64,000 bases of DNA from NCBI GenBank assembly GCA_035285405.1, contig JAYKJI010000366.1, forward strand, positions 1 to 64,000, read 5' to 3'. The position numbers and the translations under genes are program-made. Below the pieces are notes generated by a model. It worked only from the letters and a program-made list of their open reading frames with translations, ran no database searches and was not told the DNA's origin. This document shows positions 54,559-63,098 of this stretch, in pieces (within the stretch, counting starts at the first letter, position 1; the number at the start of each line of letters is the position of its first letter). The stretch is from Woronichinia sp035285405. Its GTDB lineage: Bacteria > Cyanobacteriota > Cyanobacteriia > Cyanobacteriales > Microcystaceae.

Positions 54559-55434
54559 TTAGGGTTTAGCTGGGGAATTAGCCGGTGTAGGCGTGGGAGA
54601 TTTTAAGATAGGCGAAGCAGAGGGATTCGGGTTAGCCCCTGGTGCTGGTGTAACGTTTGGAGGTGTCGGCGGTGAAGGAGATTGTAAAATACCTTTTTGC
54701 TCTAGGGTTTTAAAGCGGGTAATCAACCCGATCGCCCCTTTCCGAATCAGTTCTGGCATTAATTCTTTATCGGGAGTATCACTTAACTCCGTTTGGATGG
54801 AATATTTTACCCCTCTAGGAACCTGAATCAAAGAAGTTCCTTGGTCTTTTGTGGGATCATCTGTTTCAGAAGTTACTCCGTCCCCTGAAATGGGTAGAGC
54901 CGAGGCGGTGGCGGTTATTAATTTTGTTTTATCTGCCTTGAGAAATTGAGAGTTTTGCAGCATCAACATAAAGTCGTTGAGAGCCGCATAGTTAGCCGCA
55001 AAACCACTGATGTTTAACTGTTTCCCTGTTTGTTGAATACTTCCCAATTGAACCCCTGCGGGAGTTTGATCGGTCAAATCTTGTAAAATAGCAGACCAGG
55101 GCTTAATTTGATCAAATACACCCGCTAATCCGGCAATATCGTCCTCAATGGTTTTGGTTTTTCCCTCTATTTCCAGAATTTTTTGATTCTGAGCTTTCAA
55201 ACGGCTTAATTCCGCTTCTAGAGCTTGAATGTTTTGCTGGGTTTGATCCTTCTGCCAATACACCAATAAAATGGCTAAACCTGCCAGCAAAGGCAAGAGA
55301 GCCATAACACCGGCTCCGATGTAAATTGGTAACTGTTTTTCGAGTGAGGAACCCGCATCTTTTTGAGTCGTTAATACGCCTTTGTTAGAGTCAAGATTGC
55401 GATCTTTAAGAAAATTAACATCTAAACTATACAT
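54559..55434 (-). CDS. pilN: Type IV pilus assembly protein PilN
   Basis: The 291-residue protein starts MYSLDVNFLKDR, the PilN motif that docks into PilM, then one membrane helix (about 38-60) and a coiled coil (QALEAELSRLKAQNQKI), the ferredoxin-like periplasmic domain, and a long Pro-rich C-terminus (NPSASPILKSPTPTPANS). Part of the pilMNO inner-membrane complex. Confidence 0.9.
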   Translation of the reverse strand: MYSLDVNFLKDRNLDSNKGVLTTQKDAGSSLEKQLPIYIGAGVMALLPLLAGLAILLVYWQKDQTQQNIQALEAELSRLKAQNQKILEIEGKTKTIEDDIAGLAGVFDQIKPWSAILQDLTDQTPAGVQLGSIQQTGKQLNISGFAANYAALNDFMLMLQNSQFLKADKTKLITATASALPISGDGVTSETDDPTKDQGTSLIQVPRGVKYSIQTELSDTPDKELMPELIRKGAIGLITRFKTLEQKGILQSPSPPTPPNVTPAPGANPNPSASPILKSPTPTPANSPAKP

Positions 55435-55480
55435 AGATCCTTACTGGGCAATAGTGGGGCAACAGAGACAATTCCAGGCA

Positions 55481-56593
55481 TTAGGCTTCCCTTAACCCTA
55501 AACCCAGCACGGTAGCTAGACTCGGACGTTCCACCGGTGGAATTTCCTGAGCACTATCAATATTTAAAGAGGTAAAGGGATCAATGTGCATACTGGGAAT
55601 GCTCAAACGTTGGGTTAGATACTCGTCTAGTTGTACCAGTCCACCACCGGGCCCGGCTAACAGCAATTGCACAACCTCTAAATCCTCAGCCTGATTGAGA
55701 TAAAAATTAATAGACCGTCTTAGCTCATCTGTTAATTCTCCCATCACCCGCATTAAGGCTGTCATGCCAGGATTAACCGCAGTGCCCTGGGTACTTAGGG
55801 TATCAAATTGAGTGACGGGAATGGTCATTCCTTGCAGAATTTCAGGGTTGCGAGAGGGGGGCAGATTCATTGCCCTGGACAAGGCATTTTGCATCTGGTA
55901 GGTACCAATGGGAACGGTACGCGAAAATTGGGGAACCCCATCTACAATAATGGCAATTTCTGTATTGTCAAACTCAATATCGACTAGAACAGCAGCTTCC
56001 TTTGAGCCAAATCGACGCAGTTCATCGCGAATGGTGCGAATAAGAGCAAAACTATTAATTTCTAAAATATCCACTTCTAGACCCGCTTGTTGAAAAGTAT
56101 CTAAATAGGAGTCTGTTACTTCTCGTCGGGTGGCGACTAACAAAACTTGAACTTTTTCAATACCATCATCATCTTCAAAAAAACCGAGTTTTTGGTAATC
56201 TAGATCCACTTCTTCACGGGGATAGGGTAAATACAGAGCCGCTTCGTGATTGAGTACCATATCTCGTAGTTCTTGCTCATCTAGTTCGGCTGGCACTGGG
56301 ATGATCCGAATAATGGCTTCTCGCATGGGGACGGCGGTGGCGATCTTTTTAGCGGTTATTTTATTCTCCTTGAACATCTCCTGAATAATCTCTGCGAGGG
56401 TAGGGGAGTCAATAATTTTGCCTTCCTCAAAAATGCCTTCCGGTAGAGAAGTAAAACAGTACTTGTTGAGTTTGTAATTTTGACCTTGTTTTGCTAGTTG
56501 AATTAAATTCAGTCGTTCAGGCGTAATTTCTAGCCCTACCCCTTGAGACCCTCTGCCGAATGAACTCAATACAGTTTTAAGACGACTGAACAT
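55481..56593 (-). CDS. pilM: Type IV pilus assembly ATPase-like protein PilM
   Basis: The 370-residue actin-like protein has VGLEITPERLNLIQLA, the IIRIIPVPAELDEQELRDMV segment, ALVDIEFDNTEI-like phosphate site (AAVLVDIEFDNTEIAIIV), QFSRTVPIGTYQMQ and the LLAGPGGGLVQLDEYL adenosine loop. It is cytoplasmic and binds PilN. First gene of the pil operon; promoter candidate at 56660-56687. Confidence 0.93.
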   Translation of the reverse strand: MFSRLKTVLSSFGRGSQGVGLEITPERLNLIQLAKQGQNYKLNKYCFTSLPEGIFEEGKIIDSPTLAEIIQEMFKENKITAKKIATAVPMREAIIRIIPVPAELDEQELRDMVLNHEAALYLPYPREEVDLDYQKLGFFEDDDGIEKVQVLLVATRREVTDSYLDTFQQAGLEVDILEINSFALIRTIRDELRRFGSKEAAVLVDIEFDNTEIAIIVDGVPQFSRTVPIGTYQMQNALSRAMNLPPSRNPEILQGMTIPVTQFDTLSTQGTAVNPGMTALMRVMGELTDELRRSINFYLNQAEDLEVVQLLLAGPGGGLVQLDEYLTQRLSIPSMHIDPFTSLNIDSAQEIPPVERPSLATVLGLGLREA

Positions 56594-56659
56594 ATTTCCT
56601 CATACCAACGAAAACTAGTGACAATAGCAAGAATCAAGGCGAGAAGGCATTCTAAACCT

Positions 56660-56687
56660 ATCCTATCTAATCCCGGTATTCTGTCAA
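56660..56687 (-). promoter_or_regulatory. Candidate pilM promoter
   Basis: On the minus strand, TTGACA (56687-56682) and TAGGAT (56665-56660) are 16 bases apart, about 67 bp before the pilM start. The -35 is perfect; the -10 has two mismatches. Confidence 0.55.
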
Positions 56688-56880
56688 GCAAAGATTACAA
56701 ATTTTGAACTTTTGGTAACTTTTGATTTTTTTTGATTCTTTTAAGCTTGTGATCTGAAAAACCGTCCTATCCTTAAAACTAGTAAACGATTAACCATTGA
56801 TTGCGATCGCGCTATCTCTTTGCTTGGCGATCGCCGTATAAAGCCGCCTAAAACTGAATCGGAATGAGGTTAAAGTCGTG

Positions 56881-57570
56881 ATGACGAACTGTGAATACTA
56901 TTATCAGGTATTGGGATTAGAAGTGGGAGCTTCTTTGGAAGAGGTTAACCAGGCCTATCGTGATCTGGCGTTTATCTGGCATCCCGATCGCCTACCGATG
57001 GATAATCCTCGTTTACAGGAAAAAGCCGCCATTAAACTGAAGGAAATTAACCAAGCGCGCGATCAATTACGACTGCTTAACTGTTCTACCCTGCCTCCAA
57101 CCCCAAAGGTCTCGACTACCCCGAACAGCGATCGTCGCCCACCTCAAACCGTCACCCATCGAGGACCCACCCATCCCCCACGGGAATCCCATAAACGTCC
57201 CTACTATCGAGATTTGACTGGGGCAGATCTGCGGGGGGCCAATCTCAAAGAAAAGGATCTGTCTGGGCGAAAACTGATTCAAGCCGATCTCAGCCATGCT
57301 GACCTCAGTGATGCCTTTCTTCATCAAATCAACCTAGAACATGCCAACCTGTTTCAGGCCAATTTATTTAGAGCCAATTTACTAGAAGCGAATCTCCGCT
57401 TTGCTAACTTACAGGAAGCCAACTTGATTGGGGCTGATCTCAGTGGCGCAGATTTAAGTCAGGCCAATCTTCGGGGCGCGAAAATTCTCGTTGGCAAACG
57501 GATGATGGTCAAGCTAACGGGTGTAATTTTGACAGGAGCAATCTTGCCCGATGGCACAATTCATCATTGA
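56881..57570 (+). CDS. J-domain protein with pentapeptide repeats
   Basis: The 229-residue protein fuses a DnaJ J domain (about 4-66, HPD at residues 34-36 in FIWHPDRLPM) through a Pro/Arg linker to about 20 pentapeptide repeats (A(D/N)LxX) from about residue 108. The J domain would recruit Hsp70; the right-handed beta-helix probably binds a partner. ATG 56881 is preferred over a GTG one codon upstream. The gene converges with a Uma2 gene 13 bp away. Confidence 0.88.
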   Translation: MTNCEYYYQVLGLEVGASLEEVNQAYRDLAFIWHPDRLPMDNPRLQEKAAIKLKEINQARDQLRLLNCSTLPPTPKVSTTPNSDRRPPQTVTHRGPTHPPRESHKRPYYRDLTGADLRGANLKEKDLSGRKLIQADLSHADLSDAFLHQINLEHANLFQANLFRANLLEANLRFANLQEANLIGADLSGADLSQANLRGAKILVGKRMMVKLTGVILTGAILPDGTIHH

Positions 57571-57583
57571 AGAAATCCACCAA

Positions 57584-58168
57584 TTATGTCAATTCTGATT
57601 CAAAAGAAACTTTGTCATAAATATCTGCCAAGCTGATTTCAAAGGGGATAGTACTTAATTTTAGAAGGGTATCTTCCCCCTCTAACTCTGAAAAAATCCA
57701 TTGATGGGACTCAATTTTATAATACTGTTCAATATGTATGGAATATTGATCAATTAATAAGTATTCTTGAAACCCCATAATAGTACGATAAAACTTAAAT
57801 TTTTCACCTTGATCATAGCTCTGGGTTGATTTCGATAAAACCTCAACAATGACCAAAGGATTGGTTATTGTATCTTTTCTGCCGGTCTGTAACTCTATTT
57901 GACCTTGTACCACCATGATATCAGGATAAGTGTAAATCCGTCGTTGTGGTATCCAAAGTCGCTGATCGGTGACAAAAACCCAATAAGGTTGACGTTTAAG
58001 GGCAAAATTTAAGGCCGCAGAAATGTTGCCAATGATTAGATTGTGATTGAGCATTCCTACGGTCATGGGAATAATTTCTCCATTAATATACTCGTTGCGT
58101 TCCTGGGACTGAATCTCAAGTTCCAAGTATTTTTCGGGCGTGTAATAGTCGTATTCTTTGGCTTGCAT
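57584..58168 (-). CDS. Uma2 family (DUF820) endonuclease-like protein
   Basis: The 194-residue member has YTPEKYLELEIQSQERNEYI, NGEIIPMTVGMLNHNLI, TYPDIMVVQG with the family Asp, NPLVIVEVLSKSTQSYDQGEKF with the core Glu and Lys, and IMGFQEYLLIDQYS. All core residues are in place. Separated by 28 bp from the glycosyl hydrolase gene. Confidence 0.9.
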   Translation of the reverse strand: MQAKEYDYYTPEKYLELEIQSQERNEYINGEIIPMTVGMLNHNLIIGNISAALNFALKRQPYWVFVTDQRLWIPQRRIYTYPDIMVVQGQIELQTGRKDTITNPLVIVEVLSKSTQSYDQGEKFKFYRTIMGFQEYLLIDQYSIHIEQYYKIESHQWIFSELEGEDTLLKLSTIPFEISLADIYDKVSFESELT

Positions 58169-58196
58169 TGTTATTTTGAGTCAAAGTGTTGATTAA

Positions 58197-59540
58197 TTAC
58201 AAAGTCGGTTCAGGAGGAAAGTTATCCTGCGGTAAATTGGGCTGGGAATTGGGGCTTAAAGGGGAGGGTTGGTTAGGAGAATTGGCCGGAGTCGAGGGAA
58301 CTGGAATAAACTTTTGCGATAAACTTCGAGGTGCGGGAGTCGCAAAAAGAGATTGAAAAACAGCTTGACGTTGATTAGCCGGTTCGGGAGCCACATCCCA
58401 GAGAGTGGTGTAATAAAAGAAAGCTACACCCAAACCATTTGCCTCTGCTGCTTTGACTTTTTCTGTTACTAAAGGCATGGCAATTTGTTTTCGTTTCAAT
58501 CCTGTTAAAATACCCACTGCTGTCGGTACCTTAGTTTTGGCTTCTTGCATTTCAGGACGTTGAATTGGTTCGATAAAACTGGCTAGATTTGTTCGATAAA
58601 CTTGTACAATCAATTCATCTACTAATCCCTTCCGAATCCAAGCCAACCAATCTTGCAAATAAGTATTATAGGATAAACCATAGATAGCAGGTGAAAGGGA
58701 AAATAAAATATTCGGTTTAGCGGTTTTAATAGCTTTATTTAACTGTGCCACAAAGGCAGTAATTTTATTAGCTCGCCAACGCATCCAATTAGCATCTTTC
58801 GGATTAGAAGGGGGAGCTTTTTTGGTTTCCTGTTGATAGAGAGCAATGGTATAGGGATCATAGCCAAATTCGTAGGGAAGAGCTAAATGATCATCAAATT
58901 GGATGCCATCAATGTCATATTGAGTGACAACTTCTAGCACCAAATCAGTGATGAATTTCTGTACTTGGGGATGGAATGGGTTGAGCCAGACCACTTCTCC
59001 GGCTGCCCCAATCGAGGTTTTGCTACCATCTTGACGTTGTGTTACCCATTGGGGATGATTACTGACTAGTTCAGACATGGGAGGAGCCATAAAACCGAAT
59101 TCAAACCAAGGCAGAACTAAGAGTCCTTGTTGATGGGCACGAGTAATTAAATCCGCTAAAACATCCTGACCTTGATAACCTCTGGGATCAAAGGGTTGAA
59201 TACCTTCCCGTTGGCCAATGGGGCTATTGTAGAGAACGTAACCCGAATTCCAGACCACTGGATAGAGCGTATTAAAATTGAGTTTTGCTAGGAGATTAAC
59301 CGATTCCTGGGTTTTATTTTGATCCATGAAATGGGTTGTATCGTTGTTGGTAATCCAAACGCCTCGGATTTCTGGATAGGTGGCTGGAGCCGTTGTGGGA
59401 GTTGTGGTGGGAACCCCGATTGGAGCCGTCGTGGGAGGCGGTATGATCAAGATTTCTTGAGACCAAAGCGGCGATCGCTGTCCCCAGAGACTAACCAGTA
59501 AACAGGTCAGACAAAAGAGAAGCACCATTGGCTTTCTCAT
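58197..59540 (-). CDS. Family-10-like glycoside hydrolase (DUF187 / GHL10), secreted
   Basis: The 447-residue protein has a signal peptide (MRKPMVLLFCLTCLLVSLWG), a Thr/Pro-rich linker, and the barrel domain with EIRGVWITNNDTTHF, FNTLYPVVWNSGYVLYNS, DIDGIQFDDHLALPYEFGYD (acidic catalytic-site candidates) and VDELIVQVYRTN. A Pro/Asn tail ends it. The family may act on cell-wall or surface glycans. Start uncertain: an ATG 14 codons upstream is possible. The 730 bp after its start (59541-60270) carry an IS remnant and a promoter only. Confidence 0.85.
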   Translation of the reverse strand: MRKPMVLLFCLTCLLVSLWGQRSPLWSQEILIIPPPTTAPIGVPTTTPTTAPATYPEIRGVWITNNDTTHFMDQNKTQESVNLLAKLNFNTLYPVVWNSGYVLYNSPIGQREGIQPFDPRGYQGQDVLADLITRAHQQGLLVLPWFEFGFMAPPMSELVSNHPQWVTQRQDGSKTSIGAAGEVVWLNPFHPQVQKFITDLVLEVVTQYDIDGIQFDDHLALPYEFGYDPYTIALYQQETKKAPPSNPKDANWMRWRANKITAFVAQLNKAIKTAKPNILFSLSPAIYGLSYNTYLQDWLAWIRKGLVDELIVQVYRTNLASFIEPIQRPEMQEAKTKVPTAVGILTGLKRKQIAMPLVTEKVKAAEANGLGVAFFYYTTLWDVAPEPANQRQAVFQSLFATPAPRSLSQKFIPVPSTPANSPNQPSPLSPNSQPNLPQDNFPPEPTL

Positions 59541-59727
59541 GTATTGGAGTAGGGCTTGGAGTAAAGGCATTATTGGGAGCATATGGTACAGAGATTATAG
59601 CAAATCCTTGAATTTCCATAGCTTTGACTCTTTTAGAAGTTACGCATTGACAAAAGCCTCTGCTTGCAGGGTAGTACAGCTTGGTGGTCTAGATTACATT
59701 TTTGTCTAAGTTTCAGCGATGTTTTCC

Positions 59728-59969
59728 GTCATTAGACCTGTTCCAATACATTTTGCTGTATGGCCCAAAGCAAGGTTAACTATCGCTTGAAAGTCTTCAA
59801 AATTTTGGTAAGGCATTATCGAAATCGTTATCGTCGTTAGGGACTGCACTGCAATGTGCTGGCTGCCATCTACCACTACGAGCTAAAGCTGATGGCGGCT
59901 GCATAGATAACGCTGTTTTGCCAAACCCTTGTCATAGCATGAATTCTCATTTGCAAGAGGTCTAATGAC
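59728..59969 (+). mobile_element. IS5-type insertion sequence remnant with terminal inverted repeats
   Basis: Ends GTCATTAGACCTGTTCCAA and the reverse complement of TTGCAAGAGGTCTAATGAC match at about 17 of 19 bases. Between them, one frame reads MAQSKVNYRLKVFKILVRHY, then RNRYRR, a stop, GLHCNVLAAIYHYELKLMAA, resembling the C-terminus of IS5-type transposases, which usually read RRRFGL where the stop is found here. Only about 50 codons survive, so it is an internally deleted, non-autonomous copy. It lies between the glycosyl hydrolase and phasin-like genes. Confidence 0.7.
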
Positions 59970-60154
59970 AAAAACTGAGAATTCTGACAACAAAAGACGA
60001 AGTTATATGAAGAACCTTAAAGAAAAAGCTTGTAACGGTTACAATGGTCAGGGCTTGTTGACATAAAAGACTGAATGTTCCCCTTTGTATCTAATTTCAA
60101 GACCATTCAGAAAATCCCAAGTTAACATTTGTTGATAGAAAAAATAAATTATTC

Positions 60155-60185
60155 TTGTTATTAATAAAAATTCTTGGACTATAAT
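60155..60185 (+). promoter_or_regulatory. Candidate promoter of the phasin-like gene
   Basis: A perfect -10 TATAAT at 60180-60185 has a weak -35 TTGTTA 19 bases before it. The start codon is about 85 bp downstream, leaving a leader with an ACTTCGGAAGT hairpin. Confidence 0.5.
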
Positions 60186-60270
60186 AGTGCCAGAAGAGAA
60201 AAAACTTCGGAAGTGGTAATTGCCGCCCTGCTTCCCCTCCCTAGCTGGAGACCTTAGCGGCTTAAATAAT

Positions 60271-60540
60271 ATGGATACCAAATTCTTTGAAGAGTATCAA
60301 GCCCAACTGTTAGATTGGCAGAAAAAGTTTTTTAGTACTTGGATGGAAGGCTTTCCCAAGGGAGTAACCGAAATCAAGTTAACAGATACCTTTGAAACCA
60401 GTGTAAAACTACAGGAAGAGATGGTTAAAAGCTATCTTGAAGCCCAGGAAAAATCGGCAACCATGATGTTGGAAGCCCAAAAACAATTCTGGGATAACTA
60501 TTTTGAAACCATTCGTAAACAACCTGTCACCGTCAACTAG
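60271..60540 (+). CDS. Small phasin-like coiled-coil protein
   Basis: The 89-residue protein is helical and amphipathic: KFFEEYQAQLLDWQKKFF, then SYLEAQEKSATMMLEAQKQF. It resembles small phasins that coat polyhydroxybutyrate granules and thylakoid-linked coiled-coil proteins. No PHA synthase gene is near, so this is tentative. Start at MDTKFFEEY is preferred to an earlier ATG that adds 17 unrelated residues. Confidence 0.55.
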   Translation: MDTKFFEEYQAQLLDWQKKFFSTWMEGFPKGVTEIKLTDTFETSVKLQEEMVKSYLEAQEKSATMMLEAQKQFWDNYFETIRKQPVTVN

Positions 60541-60590
60541 ATTGATTCCCTTCCTTTTTCCCTCCCATCTTTGGGGTTTGCCTGATTCCT

Positions 60591-60631
60591 CAAGAGTTCT
60601 TCCCTGTTAGAGACTACTCTTGGGGCTTTTT
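60591..60631 (+). terminator. Probable intrinsic terminator of the phasin-like gene
   Basis: CAAGAGT (60591) pairs with ACTCTTG (60616) across an 18-base loop, followed by GGGCTTTTT. It overlaps the stop region of the convergent hpnA. Confidence 0.5.
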
Positions 60632-61620
60632 GTCTGAACATAACCCGCTTCTCTAAACCAATTGACCGCATCCTGAAGAGCCATTTTAATTGGGGATTGA
60701 GGCAGGCCCAGTTGTTCAACGGCCTTCGTTGCATCATAGTACATTGTCTGGGCTGACATCCGCACACCATCCAGGGGAACAGAAGGGTTTTTACCTAGGG
60801 GAGCTAGGATTTGCTCGTCAATCCAGGCCACGGTTAGGGGTAACCAAAGGGGAACCGTTTGTTGAGGGGCTGGTATGCCGGTAATTTCAGCCAATTGTTC
60901 CAAAATCATTTTTAAACTGAGGTTTTGATGACCCAGAATATAGCGATCGCCGCTTTTCCCCTTTTGCCAGGCTAAGAGATGACCTTGGGCCACATCCCGT
61001 ACATCAATTAAATTCAGACCCGTATCCACATAGGCGGGCATTTGACGACGTAGAAAGCGCAGAATAATTTCTCCGGTTGGGGTCGGTTTAATATCCCAGG
61101 GGCCAATGGGAGTACTAGGATTAACGATAATGATCGGTTGGCCCTGTTGAGCCGCTTGTACAGCCTCCTGTTCAGCCCAATATTTAGATTGTTTGTAGGC
61201 TCCAATCAGATTTTTGACCGGACTTTGATAGCTTTCATCGGTGAGTTGACCATCCTGGCGAACGCCGATCGCGGCCACGGAACTGGTATAAACAGTGCGC
61301 TCAATGCCAGCTTTCCGGGCAGCGGCCAGAATATTACGGGTGCCGAGGACATTACTCTGGTAAAGCTGATCTCGATCTTTTTGCCAAAGGGAATAGTGGG
61401 CCGCTACATGAAAAAGACCATCACAACCTCGCATTTTTGGGGCTAAATCAGGATCATTCAAATCACCAGCTACCCGTTCAATGGCCAGATTTTTCAGATT
61501 ATCCGCCGGATTCTGAGGACGAATGAGGGCCCGAACTTGATGACCCTCTGCTAATAATAGACGAATGAGATTGGCTCCCACAAAACCTGTGCCGCCGGTC
61601 ACAAAAAAGCGTTGTCCCAT
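60607..61620 (-). CDS. hpnA: Hopanoid-associated sugar epimerase
   Basis: The 337-residue extended SDR has FFVTGGTGFVGANLIRLLL, GLFHVAAHYSLWQKD, the catalytic Tyr-x3-Lys in YKQSKYWAE, IIVNPSTPIGPWDIKPTPTG and LNLIDVRDVAQGH, all characteristic of HpnA. It probably acts in hopanoid head-group synthesis. The start at MGQRFFVTGG agrees with the family; an earlier ATG adds 23 unrelated residues. Confidence 0.92.
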   Translation of the reverse strand: MGQRFFVTGGTGFVGANLIRLLLAEGHQVRALIRPQNPADNLKNLAIERVAGDLNDPDLAPKMRGCDGLFHVAAHYSLWQKDRDQLYQSNVLGTRNILAAARKAGIERTVYTSSVAAIGVRQDGQLTDESYQSPVKNLIGAYKQSKYWAEQEAVQAAQQGQPIIIVNPSTPIGPWDIKPTPTGEIILRFLRRQMPAYVDTGLNLIDVRDVAQGHLLAWQKGKSGDRYILGHQNLSLKMILEQLAEITGIPAPQQTVPLWLPLTVAWIDEQILAPLGKNPSVPLDGVRMSAQTMYYDATKAVEQLGLPQSPIKMALQDAVNWFREAGYVQTKSPKSSL

Positions 61621-61728
61621 AATTAAATTCTTTCTTAATGTGTTCTGAATATCGTAGGTTTTATTATCAATCTGCGATCGCTTTAACAAATTTTACTCTT
61701 TCTTTTGTTAACCGAATCAGATAGAGCG

Positions 61729-61785
61729 GCGATCGCCTAATGTTGGGCGAGGGAATACCAATGGTTAAATTTCAGGCGAAAGACC
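61729..61785. repeat. Intergenic HIP1-associated repeat, copy A
   Basis: Begins with GCGATCGCC and continues with a segment GGGCGAGGGAATACCAATGG that has a clear relative at 62965-63020 (about 75-80% match by eye). Upstream of hpnA, without coding potential. Confidence 0.5.
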
Positions 61786-61854
61786 ATCATTATCGAATTC
61801 TATTACTCTGCATACCAGCAATTCCAAATTCAAAATTTGATAGCTCTGAAAGCC

Positions 61855-62154
61855 TTACACCAAGAGGACTTTACAATTCTTGATAATTTGCTTGATCGCT
61901 GAAACGACGCAAAATCGTTCTGAATTTATTTTTGCTGCTCTGCATACTTTTCCATTGCAAGTTTTACAAGTTCCTTGCAGAATCAAACTATTTCCCTCTT
62001 TTGTCGCCGATATGATAGAGAGATAAACAGCCTGACAACAATGGCTACACCACACATTTCCTAAAATCTTATGCTGTGCTGAGATGGGGATTTGACTCCA
62101 AATGTTTGACGCTGCAGTTGTAAATTTAGGGTTAGATAAGTTTTGGGTGGTCAT
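61855..62154 (-). CDS. Small zinc-ribbon protein
   Basis: The 99-residue protein has a four-cysteine ribbon: CSHC at about 36-39 and CKTC at about 63-66, 23 residues apart. No other domain is seen. Similar short cyanobacterial proteins act in nucleic-acid binding or in mobile-gene neighbourhoods; function is unknown. It sits in a low-gene stretch with no clear operon partner. Confidence 0.5.
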   Translation of the reverse strand: MTTQNLSNPKFTTAASNIWSQIPISAQHKILGNVWCSHCCQAVYLSIISATKEGNSLILQGTCKTCNGKVCRAAKINSERFCVVSAIKQIIKNCKVLLV

Positions 62155-62361
62155 TGGTAGAAGTTAAAAAGTAAGGAATCACAATTTTAAAGTAATGCTA
62201 ATCGTGATCTTGTATTGTTTTCTAAGCTAGATTTTTGTTCTTCACCCCAAATACGGTTAAGTGAGGGAGTCTTTACTGATTAGCGAAAAAGATGATCCTA
62301 TAGATTTTGTTCTAATTCTTGTTCAGATTGAGTCATGATTTAACTTAATCTGATTGCAAAA

Positions 62362-62937
62362 TTATTCTAATGTCAGTACAAGACCCCGATAGACTTGCTC
62401 AATCGCAAAGCTAAGATTAATACTTTTGAGTTCGATGGTATCTCCTGCTTGATAGTTAATGATAATCCATTCATTGTTATCTTTTCGATGATATAAGTCT
62501 ATTTCGATGCTGGTTGAACTGACTAATAAATAATCTTGTAAGTTGGGATTATTGCGATACATTCTAAATTTGCCACCGCGATCGTAGGCTTCAGTGCTGG
62601 GGGATAGAACTTCGACAATTAAGCAGGGATAGGTAATATATTGGGTTGTAGTTTTATCGCGATCGTCACAGGTGACGCTAACATCGGGGTAGGTATAGTT
62701 ATTGGTTCCAGCAATATTAACTCTTAGGTCTGAGTTACCTGTTTCGCAGCCACTTGTTTCTAGATGATTAGAAAATAAGGTAATAAATCTGACAGAGATT
62801 AAGCTATGGTTTTTACTGCCACCGCTCATCGCATAAACTTCACCATTAATATATTCGTGTTTTTCTAGTTGTTGTTCTTCCCAGCCAAAATATTCTGCTG
62901 GGGTAAGTTGGGGAAAGTTTTCTTTGGCTGCGGTCAT
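62362..62937 (-). CDS. Uma2 family (DUF820) endonuclease-like protein
   Basis: The 191-residue member has TPAEYFGWEEQQLEKHEYIN, GEVYAMSGGSKNHSLI, NYTYPDVSVTCDDRD with the family Asp, YPCLIVEVLSPSTEAYDRGGKF with the core Glu and a Lys, and YRNNPNLQDYLLV. All core positions are intact. Neighbours a zinc-ribbon protein and a type I restriction gene, which fits a defence-rich edge. Confidence 0.92.
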   Translation of the reverse strand: MTAAKENFPQLTPAEYFGWEEQQLEKHEYINGEVYAMSGGSKNHSLISVRFITLFSNHLETSGCETGNSDLRVNIAGTNNYTYPDVSVTCDDRDKTTTQYITYPCLIVEVLSPSTEAYDRGGKFRMYRNNPNLQDYLLVSSTSIEIDLYHRKDNNEWIIINYQAGDTIELKSINLSFAIEQVYRGLVLTLE

Positions 62938-62964
62938 TGTTAATTTACTCCGTAACATTTATAG

Positions 62965-63020
62965 CGATCGCCCGATGTGGCGTGAGGGAACATCAACGGT
63001 TAGATTTATGGCTAAGGAAT
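62965..63020. repeat. Intergenic HIP1-associated repeat, copy B
   Basis: Relative of the copy at 61729-61785, starting GCGATCGCCC and containing GGCGTGAGGGAACATCAACG. Lies between the Uma2 and hsdR genes. Confidence 0.5.
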
Positions 63021-63098
63021 GTCACGAAAAACTGCTGATGTGGTGACTGAGTTTTTGGGAATTTTTACTAGGGTTTAAGTAGGCGATCGCCGACTAAA

